A DNA stretch of 64,000 nt from positions 8,596,501 through 8,660,500 of the forward strand of contig NC_133015.1 in assembly GCF_048564905.1 (NCBI RefSeq). The letters are read 5' to 3'. The first letter of the stretch is position 1. Each line of letters starts with the position of its first letter. This document shows positions 11,751 through 23,560 of this stretch, piece after piece. The notes below the pieces were generated by a model. The model saw only the letters and a program-made list of their open reading frames with translations. It was not told the origin of the DNA and searched no databases. This DNA is from Vicugna pacos (taxonomy: Eukaryota; Chordata; Mammalia; Artiodactyla; Camelidae). The position numbers and the translations under genes were made by a program.

Positions 11751-13419
11751 TTCAGACTTTTCCAGGCTCACATGAGGCTGGTGACGTGACTGGCATGTCT
11801 GTCTGTCTTATTTCCGGGTGATATTACTTCCTTCTGCAGGTGACCAGGCTACTTCTTATAGACAGAAGGTAACACCTTTTTTCCACAATTATACCCACTG
11901 TGATTTTAAAAACAAGTTAATTTTGAAGTTAAGCAGCTCACCTGTATGTTTACTTGCCATGACTGTATTTAAGGAGTGCAGAGATATACGTCATGCGAAT
12001 GAAAGTATCAACTTTGTGTCCAGGTTATTGTTGAATGGAAATCAACAATTCTTTTATGAAAAATCAAGCTAATTCTTTAGTTTATTTCAGCAGTTCAGCT
12101 GAGTGTTTCTCAGCGAGCTTTCAATATGCTTTGCTCTGGTGTCTTTTTTCTTTTCTTATACATCTATGGACAAAGAACATTTCTGGCTCTTTTCTCCCAC
12201 TTGTATTTTCCCAATTTTATCCCTCTTCACCAATTCTATACTTCTCTTTAATCTTTTTAAATAATGTATGAAGAATTGCTTTCCACTACTCCAGGGATCT
12301 CTCCCGTAAATGAAAAGCAGACCTAAAAACACCAGAAAGTGCGTCTTTATACTTGAATTGGTATTAAATGGAATGAGATTTTAGCTTATCTTGTTGACAT
12401 TAAACAACACATTGGCTTGAAGCTAAAGAAAAACCCTTCTACTTCTTTTCCTTTAACCCTGGTGTGCAAAAGGATCTTTGGATAAAATTGCTTTATTCAT
12501 ATTTTATAGGAGAACTTTACTGTAATGTAGGATAGTGGCCAAGGAAATGAAGGTTCTTAGGAACACAGAAATTCACTTACACCTGACGGGCAGTGTGTGA
12601 TGTTCTGAAAAAAAAAAAAAATGACCTTCAGTTGGATGTCACCAGGTTCGCATTTTTCTAGTAAATACTTGATCACTCTGCTCAGAATTCTTTTATTAAG
12701 CTTAGATTTTTAGTAAGTCTGATAGAACTATGAGCAATATTTCAACGACTTATTTATCCACTCGTGCCAAAAGAATACACAAAAATGTCTTTGAAGATTA
12801 CCCTTAAGCCTCTATCCAAGGCTGTAAATAACTTGGGAAAGACTTTTGATGAATCTCTTTGATATGAGATGTGTCACGTTCAGAGGAATAAAAGCAGATG
12901 TTTCAGTTTAAATGAAAGTCTAAGACCATGACCTACGGACACACCATTTCTTGTCCCTCTGAATTTGCATTTTGTATTTATTGTAAATTTTTTTCAGACT
13001 TCTGTTTTTGACATACCTTGAATATAGTATTACTAGAAGAAAATAATGATTTCTATGACAGTGACAACTACATCTCTTAAGGTCCTCCTGATTTCAGAAA
13101 TGTCAAAATGTGACAATGCTTAAAAAATATTTGCATGCCTGCCACCTTGTTTATGAGGGGCAATTCCCAGCACTATTAAAACCCTTGTATGCACAACTCT
13201 GATGACATTCTCCCCTTTCCAACTGAGACGTAGTTGTGTTCCTCTAATTTTGCCAAGTATACGCTCTAAACAACATGGTCTTGCTTTTGAACTGTTCTGG
13301 AAATGGAACTACAACACACATGCTTTAGGTGACTTGCTTCCAACACTCAGTGAGGTTCACGCATGCCGACGTAGCTGCCACTACTATAACGGTACCCGAC
13401 CGTATGCTATCTTTGATCA
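11751..13419. other. No gene or clear repeat
   Basis: Largely unique AT-rich sequence with an A run near 12608-12621. Frames such as 11818-12072 and 12035-12271 show no domain features. Nothing is supportable as an exon. Confidence 0.45.
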
Positions 13420-13640
13420 GTTTTCCGGTTGATGGACAATTTGGGCTATTTCTAACGTTTTACTCTTATACACTGTTTCGCTACAAACATTCTTACAGTT
13501 GTCTCCTAAAGCAAAGCGCACATGCGAGAGTCTTTTCTCCAGGTTGCATAACCTCAAAGTGGAATTGCTAAGTCTGGATGGAAGCCTTTCCTATTCTGAT
13601 TGCCAACAAATGCTACTGTGCCCTCGTCCTTCCCTAAATA
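13420..13640 (-). mobile_element. Old LINE-1 3' fragment
   Basis: The reverse L1M succession 'cgctacaaacattctta', 'cacatgcgagagtcttttct', 'aagtggaattgctaagt' is recognisable. The overlapping 132-codon frame at 13499-13897 begins inside it and is not a gene. Confidence 0.5.
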
Positions 13641-15500
13641 TCTGGAGGGGATATGCATCCTGTTTTTGCTTAATTGATGGGCTGGATTTAACTTTATGTT
13701 CAGGGGCCTTCAGAGGGAAGAAGAGGAATGGGAGAGGGAGGTGCCTGGTGCTCCCCAGCCCGCAGGATGGCTTTCAGCCCTGGCCTGGAGAAACAAAGGC
13801 AGACAGTGCTGGAGGCGGATGGAACCTTGCACTGGCCCTGTTGAACATGGCTGTGAGGTGGGGCTCTGCTCTCCTGAAGGCTGGGGTGTCAGGCTGAAGC
13901 AGAGGTGATGTCACAGAATCCACTGCGAGGTCACCACCGTGCTATGAAAGATGTCAATATTTAAAAAGATAGCACTCCATTCTGAGACCCCAGGGCTTTA
14001 TTTATTTAAAACTAAAGAAGCTGAGCTGGAAATAGCTTGGTCCCCATGCTCTGGCTCCTTTTGATGGGCTTCAAAAGTCTTCTTGATCTCAGATGTCACG
14101 GTACTAGTGATCCCTGTCCCTTGTCACCTTCTGCTGGCTGCATGGGACCTCATGCTGCTTCCAGTCTTTGACATGATGTCCACCCCCAAATCATGCACAA
14201 TATGGCGGCTTTGAGGTTCTCCAATAAAGAGCCGATCCTGCTGGGTTTCCTGTTTTCAGAGCCTCTAGTATCCTGTGGTTAAATGGGCCTTGAGGGGCTT
14301 CTGGGGCTCCTGGAAGACCCCGGACTACTCTGAGATTGTCTCCCCCCCAGTTTTTGAGAGGACTGCTAGGCGTTTGTGCCTCAAGCACAGGTAGAGCCAT
14401 TATTGCCCCAGATGGGATGGTCTGGGGACTAGTGTAACCCACCACTGCTGGGCTCAGGAGGTAAACACGTTTTTTTCCCAATTAATGAAGAGATATTGTG
14501 CTTCTAAAGGGACAAAAGACTGAAGGTAAAAGAGCATCCAGTGGCAAGCTTGAGGCACGGCTGTTTTTCATGGCCATGAATGGATATCATTGCAGACTTC
14601 CACAGAAGCAGCCTGCTCAGCTGCAAGGTCTTCTAAGGCTCGCAGCCTTTCCCTGGGGGCTCTTTTCCCAGCTTGCAGTTGGTGCGGCCAGCAGCATGAC
14701 CTCAGGGAGTGGGAGGCAGGGCAGGTGCATGTGACCCCCAGTCACCATTCGCACTTGGATGTGCATACTGCTCACTTCTCTTTTGTTGATCTGGATAAAG
14801 TTGCTTTCAAACCCTGATGCCTCCTTGAACACAGCGTACTCTCCCTTGTAGGGTTGTCACGGTTTCCCCCACGGAGATAATATTCATGCTTCTTGCTCTT
14901 TGTGGCTCTTATCAAGACAACTCCCGAGTCTCCTCCACAGCTTTCAGAATGGTTTGCAGGGCATCTGTGTTGCTCTGGGCTGGTAGGCAGGTAGGGGAAT
15001 GAGGTCTTTTCCCAGGTCCCCTTTTTGCATCAGCATCCTGCCGGGAGGGAGGGGCCACCCAGAGTGACTGAAGACAGGATGGGGGACTCCAGTTACAGAC
15101 CATTCAATCTTTTGTTTCAGGGATGCTCTGGTTGCCTGGACCCAGATTAAGCCCTTCCCAGAACATGAGACTTGGAGTGGGCTGGGAAGTAGCCTCCCCC
15201 AAGGAGCCAGACATACCCACTAACCACTATTTCTGCATTTTGATCTCTCAGGTCGAGCCGCTAACTGTGAACCTGAAACTGCTTATCCCCCTCTGGAACC
15301 TCCACCTCTGCCTAAGTCACCTCGTGTGGCTGACCATTTTTATCCTTTCCTGCCCACACTGACCTGTCACCGTCACACATCCCTTTCTCCTTGTCCCAAC
15401 ACAACTGCCCCTTCTAGGCAGGGACTCTGTGCTCCCTTCTACCAGTGAGCCTCAAACCAGGTGACCCTGCCCTTAGCCAGAACGAAGGCCAAGTCTTCTT
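13641..15500. other. GC-richer block without identified gene
   Basis: Distinctly richer in G+C than the rest of the window, with several overlapping open frames on both strands (13696-13908, 14191-14481 minus, 14498-14734, 14590-14817, 14617-14832 minus, 14912-15103 minus, 15123-15362). High GC alone lengthens chance frames, and none shows a domain, a conserved motif or a consistent splice structure. The 14150-14500 part, read on the minus strand, has the feel of an old dispersed-element leader, but I cannot name it. Confidence 0.4.
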
Positions 15501-16188
15501 TTTTTGAATGATCTCTTGCCTCTTGGAAATACTGTGTGGTATAAAAATAAAATCAAATTCTAAAGGACTTGGCTTCCTTTCAAGAAAGTGCGAAACTGTT
15601 AGTTGGTATATCAGCCAACTGCTAGTTGGTAACTGGGCTTTTGAGTATTAATAATGGAACATAAATCTAAGGATGGAAGAGCAGAGAGTAAGCAGATTTT
15701 ATCAATGGACAAGTTTGACAATGTGAAAATATATTATCTTCTCCACGGAGGCTGATCCACTATGAAGCTTATGAAACTCAGTCTCCAAGACCCTCACTTG
15801 CTTAAATTTCTTCCAAGATGCTGGGAGGGGCCCTAGCAATGTGTTATGTAATTGTGTGTTCTTTTTTAATTTGTAAAAGTAAGTTATTTTACTCACAATC
15901 AGAGATGCTATCCAATTCCATTAAAACTTCCTTTCAAGCATTTTTATAATATATAGGATATATACCCAGTTAATTTTTAAGAATGAATTAATTTTCATTA
16001 TTGAAAATTTCTTCACAGACTTCATACCTTTATTTTTCCACACAAATGTTAAACATATTTCATCTAGTTAAAGAAAACCAATGGGATTTTGTTTATAATT
16101 GCATTAGATTTATATATTAATTTGGGAAGCATTACTGTTTTTATTTTGCCTTATTTACTCACATTTCACATGCTGTCCTTTGATAAAG
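15501..16188. other. No gene or clear repeat
   Basis: AT-rich. A small set of agttggta / gccaact repeats lies at 15599-15635 and could fold weakly. Nothing else is supportable. Confidence 0.45.
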
Positions 16189-16338
16189 TATTATGATTTT
16201 TTGTGGGGAGGGGAGGTAATTAGATTTATTTATTTAATTTTTTAGAGGAGGTCCTGGGGATTGAACCCAGGACTTCATGCATGCTGAGCATGTGCTCTGC
16301 CATTGGAGCTATACCTTCTTCTAAATATTATGATTTTT
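16189..16338 (-). mobile_element. Camelid tRNA-derived SINE (vic-1 type) with TSD
   Basis: The reverse complement of the camelid SINE: 'gaggtcctggggattgaacc' (box B region), 'catgcatgctgagcatgtgc', 'agctataccttcttct' (box A end at right). The body is about 16202-16325. Direct repeats of 13 bp (tattatgattttt) flank it at 16189-16201 and 16326-16338. The left end carries the 'ggaggtaattagattta' tail, confirming minus orientation. It restricts the host to the camelid lineage. Confidence 0.9.
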
Positions 16339-16519
16339 AAAAATAAAGGTTATTTTGATTTTGCTTATCCTTGGTTATATTATAATTTTTGTTGCCATGA
16401 ATTAAGATTTCTCCCCTTATTTTTATACTAAATGTCTTATTCAGTGCTCATTGGTTTGGTATTTTTAAAAAATCAATTCTTAGGTATATTTGTGACCTCT
16501 CAAATCTCCCCAGGTAAGC

Positions 16520-16705
16520 CCTAATTTTTCAATTGAGATATAATTGACATATAACATTGTGTAAGTTAAAGATGTAAATGTTGATTTGATACATTTATAT
16601 ATTGCAATACGATTACCATTGTGTTAGCTTACACCTCTATCGCATCACATAATTATTTTTTTGTGTGTGGTGAGAACAGTTAAGGTCTAGTCTCTAATAT
16701 TTTTT
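16520..16705 (-). mobile_element. LINE-1 3'-end fragment
   Basis: It starts with 'caattgagatataattgacatataacatt', the reversed L1 3' terminus, and continues with 'gatttgatacatttatatattgc' and 'gtggtgagaacagttaaggtct'. 5'-truncated and moderately diverged. Confidence 0.75.
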
Positions 16706-16779
16706 AAGTAGAGTTTTCTCAACTGGGAAGGAAAAGAGACATAAACCTGTAATTAGGTTGCCATTTTCTCATCCCCTTC

Positions 16780-16868
16780 CACTCCCTAATTTAAAGGAGA
16801 ATCTGAAGCCCAGAGTGACTCTGAACTGCCCAGGATCACAAGGCTAGTGGGATTAGAAGTTTAAAAAT
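16780..16868 (-). mobile_element. MIR SINE fragment
   Basis: The reversed MIR core is visible as 'aatctgaagcccagagtgac', 'tgcccaggatcacaaggcta', 'gggattagaa'. Short and decayed. Confidence 0.5.
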
Positions 16869-17404
16869 ATACTTAATGAAGGAAGAAATGTAGTAGACAT
16901 AGAGGCACTTAATACCGATTGAAGCTTACCAAAATGAAATGCTCTAAGCATCACTGAGGAAAGGGTGGGTATAAGAGTTACCTTCAGCTGCCTGAGCAAT
17001 TTATTCAGGATTCACATATGGTACACTTTGGAACATTAAGAGGCCTACCCGTGGTGAAAATCCTCTGGGCTCACAGAGAATGATGTCAACTTAATGAAAC
17101 ACATTTTCCTAATGAAGAATGAGGACTATCACGTTGACTTGAACCACTGTGTAGGTGAGTAGCTGTTACAGGCTTAAGCAATCAGCATTACACTTATTAG
17201 TGACAATTAGTATGCACAGCTTACTCAGCATATTCAATTAGCACCTTAATGTATTCAGATTATATTAAGTGAGAGGATGATCTTTTAGTATAATTAGGAA
17301 GAGAAGTGGGAAAAAAAAATCACCCAAGACTCTCACTAGAAGGACCCTGTTAATTGCTGAAGTAAAATTTAAATAATTCTCATGAACTTCTAGATATTTT
17401 GTTG
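16869..17404. other. No gene or clear repeat
   Basis: Unique-looking AT-rich sequence with no supportable feature. Confidence 0.45.
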
Positions 17405-17580
17405 ATTTTCCCAACAAAGGCTAGGACTCTCCAATAGAACTGTTTGTAATGATGGAAATATTCTGATGTCCAAGATGGTAGCCACTAGTCACATGTATCT
17501 AATGGGCACTTTAAATAAGACTAGTTTTGAAGTGCTAAATTTTTAATTTAATTTAAGTTAATTAACTTAATTAGCCACAA
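17405..17580 (+). mobile_element. Non-autonomous hAT-type DNA transposon (MITE)
   Basis: The 'ctctccaatagaactgtt..gatggaaatattctgatgtcc' start, 'ggtagccactagtcacatgt', and an AT-rich centre followed by 'agccacaag' match a common mammalian hAT MITE with complementary ends. The centre contains an 18-bp perfect palindrome (17553-17570, ttaagttaattaacttaa). A related partial copy lies at 56820-56955. Subfamily not resolved. Confidence 0.6.
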
Positions 17581-17669
17581 GTAAACAGCATAGATCAAGT
17601 TGTTTAAATCTTTGGAGCTGCCAAATTAAATCACTTCTCATGTGAGAAGGAAGATAATTCTTTTGGGAT

Positions 17670-17840
17670 AAGGTTTTATACTTACACAATACTTTAAAAT
17701 TCGTAAAATTTTCAAAATGACCCCGTGATTTAAGTATTATTTTTAGTTTGCATTTGATGCAATAAAAGCTCTTATTGATAGATATAAATAAATAAATAAG
17801 ATAGATAACTTGCACAAAGTCACCCAAATAGTAAGCATAT
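17670..17840 (-). mobile_element. MIR SINE fragment (weak)
   Basis: Reversed MIR features are faint: 'aatgaccccgtgatttaagtatt' and 'acttgcacaaagtcacccaa', then 'atagtaagc'. A short (aaat)n run at 17786-17799 interrupts it. Confidence 0.4.
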
Positions 17841-17854
17841 TTCTATTTTTGGTT

Positions 17855-18990
17855 TTATAATTGATTTTCAGTTTCATTGCATTGTGATCAGAGAATGTTG
17901 CCTGTATTATTTCAACTTTTTGGAATTAGTTATGATTTTCACTGTAGCCTAATGGTCTTTTTTTTAATGAGGTTTCTATGTAAAAATAAGTTGCTATTTT
18001 TATTTCGGGGAACAGAATTTGATCTATTTTAGTTAGTCCTACTTTATTATGTCATTTAAATCTTCTATATTACTCTTATATGTTTTATTTTTCCTTCTTA
18101 ATCTGTTAAGGACTAAAAGAGGTGAAATAAATTCTATTACTTTTGTAATTTTCTTTATAATTCCTATAGTTTTTGCTTTGTGAATATTGATGCTATATAT
18201 TTTGGTGCTTTGCCAATCTTGACATTTTTTTGATCTTCACTGTGAATATCTACTTTCAATATTATATAGTGACTTTTTGTCCCATTTCGTGTTTTATGAC
18301 ATGAATTCAACCTGTCCTGATAGTAAGGCTACAGCTCATTTTTTTCCTTCCTTCTTTCCCTCCTTCCTTCTCTCTTTCCATTCTTCCTTCTTTTTTCTTC
18401 CTTCTTTTCTTCCTTTTTCTCTTCCCTTTATACATTTGCCTTATATACCTTTGTTCATCCTTTTATTTTCTTTCCTTTCTTAAAGATATGAATCTAGCCC
18501 ATTTATATTTATTGATGTGACAGCTATGTTTGAATCTAGTTCTTTGAAATTAATTATACTTTATGTTCTTGCTGTTTTAAAAAATCATTATGGTTCACTT
18601 TACTTTTACTGTATAACTTTTGCGATATTACAAAGGTTTGCATTTGTAGTCCAGTGGCTAATTTTAGAACTATTATGTTATGTAATTTTCTTAATTATTT
18701 AAGACTCTAGACATTATCTTTTACTTTCTTGCTGTGAACAAGTGAATAAAACTAGGTATTTCTTTCCTTTTATCCTTTCCTCTACCACCCTATTTTAGTT
18801 AATTTCTCATTTTAGTACTCTTCTTTGCAATAATAAATATGCCTTTGCTATTTCAGTTGAGGGCTTTAATGACATCTTTTGAATTCTAGTTGTTATAGAT
18901 AAATTTCATGGTAATATTTAAAGCTTTCAAACCTTCAACAGGAGTAAAACAATTTTTTTCCTTAAGAAAAATTATCACCACAGATAAAAT
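17855..18990 (-). mobile_element. Old LINE-1 ORF2-region remnant
   Basis: In reverse it preserves the L1 succession 'tcattgcattgtgatcagag', 'gttgcctgtattatttcaa', 'tttgctttgtgaatattgatgc' and 'gatagtaaggctacagctca'. It then continues past a pyrimidine-rich tract with 'gggctttaatgacatctttt'. This is internal ORF2-derived sequence, not 3' UTR, and it is heavily decayed. The plus-strand frames at 18277-18483 and 18517-18702 lie inside it. Confidence 0.6.
18335..18482. repeat. Pyrimidine-rich (ttcc/tttc) low-complexity tract
   Basis: About 145 bases of imperfect ttcc/cttt units on the plus strand, embedded in the L1 remnant. Polypurine/polypyrimidine tracts of this type can adopt triplex structure. 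The translated Ser/Phe/Leu-rich frame is an artefact of the tract. Confidence 0.8.
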
Positions 18991-19739
18991 TGATAAAACT
19001 GGAGCTGTGGTTGAATGGCAGTAGAAAAAGGGGGAATTATGAAAGACCCAGAAACCCACCCATTCTTCTCACCCTTCAATGCTGCCCTTGAGTCACCTCT
19101 GAGAAACTGTGAGGCTCAGCAAGATATAGTTACACAGTCGTTGCTCAGACTTTTAAAAATACTAATATGTTGAGAAAACAGATTAATAAATTACAAGTAC
19201 TCACTGCTAATGGTAGCATCTGAATCTTTATAAGTGGCATGTTTTATGTTCTTAAATTGCTTTCTAATTTTTATTTTAATATCTTGAGGTACTTGAAAAT
19301 TATAAAGAAAGAATTTATATAAGGTAAAATTAATGTAATCAATCAAACCATCAGACAATTTTTGAGGAGTTAAAAAATATATATTATACCTATATATGCA
19401 TATGCCTTTATAAGATTTTTGGTTCAGAAAGCTTTTGGAGATTAAAACAAGCAAACAGAAACTCCTCTAGAGGTCCTAATTATCTAGTCCAGAATTCTAA
19501 TCTTGAAACTATATTAATTAGAAACATTTTTTCCCTCCTCCTCATCCATCCATGGAATTATACATTTATTCACATCACTTTTCATACTATTTAATTCATA
19601 TTCTGTTAGAATATCTTTAATATTTGGCTAGTATTTTATTGTAGATTGAAGTTCTTCCCAATAGTTAATGTTCAGTTAAACCACAGTAGTCCCATGGAGC
19701 TCAAATACTTAAAATCTAGGTTGATCTAGTCAAAATGTT
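18991..19739. other. No gene or clear repeat
   Basis: AT-rich sequence. The minus frame at 19191-19454 is AT-driven and without motif. Confidence 0.45.
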
Positions 19740-19925
19740 GAAATCAGTACCTAATATTTATTGAGAGCTTGCCAAGTGCTAGTCCCTGGGCTAAGTTTTG
19801 TGCTCATTAAATCCTCCTAGCAACCTTATATTATATAATCCCATTTTATTCATGAAGAATTTAAGGCATAAAGAAATTAAGTAACTTGAGCAAGGTTAAG
19901 TTGGAAGGGCTAATCTTATGAAATA
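19740..19925 (-). mobile_element. MIR SINE
   Basis: Reversed MIR: 'atatttattgagagcttgcc', 'ctgggctaagttttgtgctc', 'ttaaatcctcctagcaacct', 'gaaattaagtaacttgagca'. Nearly the full 3' two-thirds is present. Confidence 0.7.
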
Positions 19926-21254
19926 CACTAAATAGCTTGTAAGACTTTAGTTCATTTGTCCTGTTCTTTAAATGTAACCCTTCTGTATACACATATGCCA
20001 TTTCTTTGTTTCCCATTTAGAACATATTGAGATGTGCTTTTTAATTTAATGTCCCAACACATTGATTGCAAAACAGTGAATATGAAGAAGACCAGGGGAA
20101 AGACTTGGTTATAGGAAATTCTGAGGGTTGGGGTATATTTGAGTAGTTAACAGTTGAGAAGTCAGTTCCGTTAGATTGAAGGGAAACTTATTTCTTATGT
20201 AAAGATGAAAGCACACCTGGCTAGCCTGATAGTGTATTTAAAATTTGGTCAGTCTATTCCAATTTGAAGCTGTTTGCCTAGGTTTTCGCAGTTTAGCTTC
20301 AGTCATCCCTGAAAGTATAACAGCCAAAGTCTGCGTTTTCAGGAGAGCCACATTGTCATAAGTCAGGAAGGACATGGAACTTTCATTCATGCACTCCAAC
20401 CTCCTGTTGGCTTTCAGAATATTTTACAACTTTGCTAATTACAGTCATCTCCATGGCACTCAGCCTCTGGCAATTAAACTCAAACTGAGGTAATTTGATA
20501 GAACCCTGATGTTCAAAATGCATTTCACTTTTCGAGTCTTTTCCTTGACTAGAATTTATAATACGCTCCAGGATCATGCTAGAGTCACACCAATGCTAGA
20601 AATATTGGTGAAGAATTCTGGATGGAAAGTGCTTTGCCAGTGACTCCATTTTCATGTTTAAAATTTTTTTTCTAAATATTCTCGAAATAAAGCCCCAAAC
20701 ACAGAAATTAGTCTCTTGAAATCTGTTTCTGAGAGTCAGCAAAAGTAGTTATTCTCTATACTTCTCCATCCTTAGCTTATCTACTTGATTCTCCAAGTGA
20801 CAACTTAGGAATGTAGAAGATTCTAATTTAAATGACAGAATATATTGTTTTTACTCCAAATGTGCACCACACTCCACTGACATAAATATCATTTGCAATT
20901 CATATGTAGCAGTTTGGGGACAACTTTGGCCAGATAGCTTTTCACTGAGACCAAAAAAAAAGAATGTTTTGAAATAGTTTAACTTCATGATAGGGTCACG
21001 CTGAAGAACACACTTCACTCAGAATATACTAAAACATGTAATGACATCTCCTCAATGTCATAAAAATGTTTGAATCAATATTTTATTGATCTTTCAAAAT
21101 TTTCCTGTTTTAGCTTTCAAGGTGAATGTACCTTTCCATTGTTTGATAAAATGACACCAACCTTTTTATATTTCTTCAATGCTAAACCCATATGTGTTTT
21201 GAGCTTCTAAAATTTTGTATAGGAGTGAGAATGTTCATCATTCATCTATTTTTT
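19926..21254. other. Unique-looking AT-rich sequence
   Basis: No gene or repeat that I can name. The minus frame at 20383-20577 has no recognisable domain. Confidence 0.5.
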
Positions 21255-21545
21255 CATATAATGGCTATCATTTGCAAATCTCAAACTCCCCGAACTATCC
21301 CTTCCCACCCCCTTTCTCCCAGTAACCGTAAGTGTTTACTATGTCTGTGACTCTATTTCTGTTTTGTAGATGAGTTCATTAGTGTCCTCTTTTTTCTTTT
21401 CTTCTTCTTTTTTTTTTTTTTTAGATTCCACATATGAGTGATATCATACTGTGTTTTTCTTTCTTTTTCTGGCTTACTTCACTTAGAATGATGATCTCTA
21501 GGTCCATCAATGTTGCTACAAATGGCATTATTTTATTCTTTTTTA
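21255..21545 (-). mobile_element. Camelid-type LINE-1 3'-UTR fragment
   Basis: It closely follows the camelid L1 3' UTR in reverse: 'tttgcaaatctcaaactccc', 'agatgagttcattagtgtcc', a T run, 'agattccacatatgagtgat', 'gcttacttcacttagaatga', 'ggcattattttattctttt'. It lacks the terminal poly(T)-side 3' end and is cut off on the left. Low divergence suggests it is among the younger L1 pieces here. Confidence 0.75.
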
Positions 21546-21944
21546 TCGCTGGCTGGAAAAGCAGGATCAGAGGAAGTGAGAGAGGAAGATTGGAGGGCTG
21601 CTGACGGTCCCTCTGAGTTCACTCTGGTCCAACTGGGAATCCTGAGAACAAAGGACAGAGAGAAGGTCTGGGAAGGAGCATGGTAACCCCCAGGACTTAC
21701 CAGGTAAACTCTCACTATTTTCTATAGACCATTTGGTATGTGTTCAGTCAGTCATATAGAATATTTTGCAAAGGTGACATCTAATTGGATACCCTTCTCT
21801 CTAAAAAAATTGTGTGTGTGTGTGTCTTTGTTTGGGGTGAAGGAATGAAATTAAACAAAAAGAAATATTATGGAGTCCCTATGTATATACTTTATCTTTT
21901 TTTTTTTTTGACCCAGATAATGACTATCTGGGATATGTCTATTT
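21546..21944. other. No gene or clear repeat
   Basis: A small GC-richer patch (21545-21715) carries a 60-codon minus frame with no domain. A short GT run lies near 21812-21824. Confidence 0.4.
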
Positions 21945-22895
21945 AAATTTTATATCCATGTTTCTAAGAACTTATTCATTTTCTAACTGGAAGTTTGTTC
22001 CTTTGATCAATATCTCCTCAGCTACCCCAACCCCAGCCCCTGGTAACCACCATTCTACTCTCTACTTTTATGACTTTGGCTTTTGCAGATTCCACATATA
22101 GGTGATATAATACAGTATTTGTCCTTCTCTGTCTGACATATTTTGCTTAGCATAATTCTGTCAAGATCCATCCATATTGCTGCAAGTGGCAGGATTTCCT
22201 TCTTTTTCATGGCTGCATAGTGTTCCACTGTTTATATTTACCACATCTTCTTTGTCCATTTATTCACTGACACTTAGGTTGTTTCCATATCTTGATTATT
22301 GTGATTATTCCTGCAATAAACATGGGAGTGCAGGTATCTTTTCGATATCCTGTTTTTATTTCCTTTGGCTATATACCGAGAGATGGGATAGCTGGGTCAT
22401 ATGGCAGTTCTAATTTAAATTTTTCAAAGAACCTCCATACTGTTTTCCATAGTGGCTTTACTAATTTACATTCCTACCAATGGTGTGCAATTGTTCCCTT
22501 TTCTCCATACCCTCTCCAACACGTCTTATCTCTTATCTTTTTGATGATAGCTACTCTGAAACTAAGTGAAACTAAACAGCTTTTGCACAGCAAAAGAAAC
22601 AATCAACTCAATGAAAAAATAACTTATAGGATGGGAGAAAATGTTTGCAAATCATATGTCTGATAAGAGGTTAATATTCAAAATATATAAAGAATTCATA
22701 TAACTCATTAACAACACTCCCCCTCCAAACAATGCAATCAAAAAATGGGCAGAAAAACTGAATAGACATTTTTTCCTAAGAAGACATACAAATGGTCAGC
22801 AGGTATGTGAAAATACGCTCAATAATCTAGTCACCAGGGAAACGAACATTAAAACCATGAGACATTGCCTCACCCCTGTTAGAATGGCTAGAATC
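21945..22895 (-). mobile_element. LINE-1 with 5' inversion (twin priming)
   Basis: From about 21945 to 22558 the sequence is L1 3' UTR and distal ORF2 in reverse ('ctaactggaagtttgttcct', 'agattccacatataggtgat', 'tccatactgttttccatagtgg', 'ttgatgatagctactctga'). From about 22569 to 22895 it switches to L1 ORF2 in sense ('acagcttttgcacagcaaaag', 'aaaatgggcagaaaaact', 'cctcacccctgttagaatgg'). Both arms meet at nearly the same consensus point, so the 5' piece is inverted. This is the known product of twin-primed L1 integration. The 123-codon frame at 22292-22663 crosses the inversion joint and is not a gene. Confidence 0.8.
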
Positions 22896-23229
22896 ATTTT
22901 TCACTAATGCTCTCAGAGATGAAAGAGATCTAAATAAATAGTTTTAAGGAGTATGGGTCTGTTATCATTTATTATATAATCAGCATTGTTTACTAAATAA
23001 AAGATATCAAAATTCAAAAAGATAAAATTAACCTAAGATGCTCACAAATCCTAAATATCAACACAACTTTACGTGTTCTCATCCACGACTTGTTCACATT
23101 TATGTATATATTTTTACTTAGTATAGTCACATTTTCTATTTATATAGTTCTATTATTATTTAATGTTATATCACAAAACTAGCATATTCTCTATGGTGTT
23201 ATATAGGTTTTAAAATTATTATTTTTAAT
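22896..23229. other. AT-rich sequence, possibly old L1
   Basis: No gene. It may be a decayed extension of the L1M remnant to its right, but I cannot align it confidently. Confidence 0.35.
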
Positions 23230-23560
23230 AACTACATAAGAGTTCACTGGCTTTTCAAAAACATTCTCTAATTGTTCATCATTTAGATTGTTGCCAGTTT
23301 TTTGGTGAGTCTAAAAAAATGTATGAAATAGAAACCTTCATACTTATAGCTCTATTATGCTGCTTCTAATGTAATTTCTTAAGAAACGCTCCCAGCAGTG
23401 GGATCACTGAGTGACCAGATATGAACATTTTTATTCCTCCTGATAGGCATTGCCAAATGGCTCTCCAAAAGCCTTGTACCGATTTGTATTGCCATTAGTG
23501 ATGAATGAGTTTGACCTTAACCACACTGGTATTAATATCCCATTATCTTTATCTACCTCC
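23230..23560 (-). mobile_element. Old LINE-1 3' fragment
   Basis: The reversed L1M motif set 'cagcagtgggatcactgagtga', 'ggcattgccaaatggctctcc', 'cttgtaccgatttgtattgcc' is present. The plus frame at 23450-23770 overlaps it and is a shadow. Confidence 0.55.

Noticed and set aside
13499-13897. 132-codon plus-strand ORF, the longest in the window
   Set aside because: It starts inside an old antisense L1 fragment, runs into GC-rich DNA where stops are rarer, and has no domain or splice context.
18277-18483. Hydrophobic Phe/Ser/Leu-rich ORF resembling a membrane peptide
   Set aside because: It is the translation of a ttcc-type pyrimidine tract inside an L1 remnant.
22292-22663. 123-codon plus-strand ORF
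   Set aside because: It crosses the inversion joint of a rearranged L1, so it is a chance frame built from antisense and sense LINE sequence.
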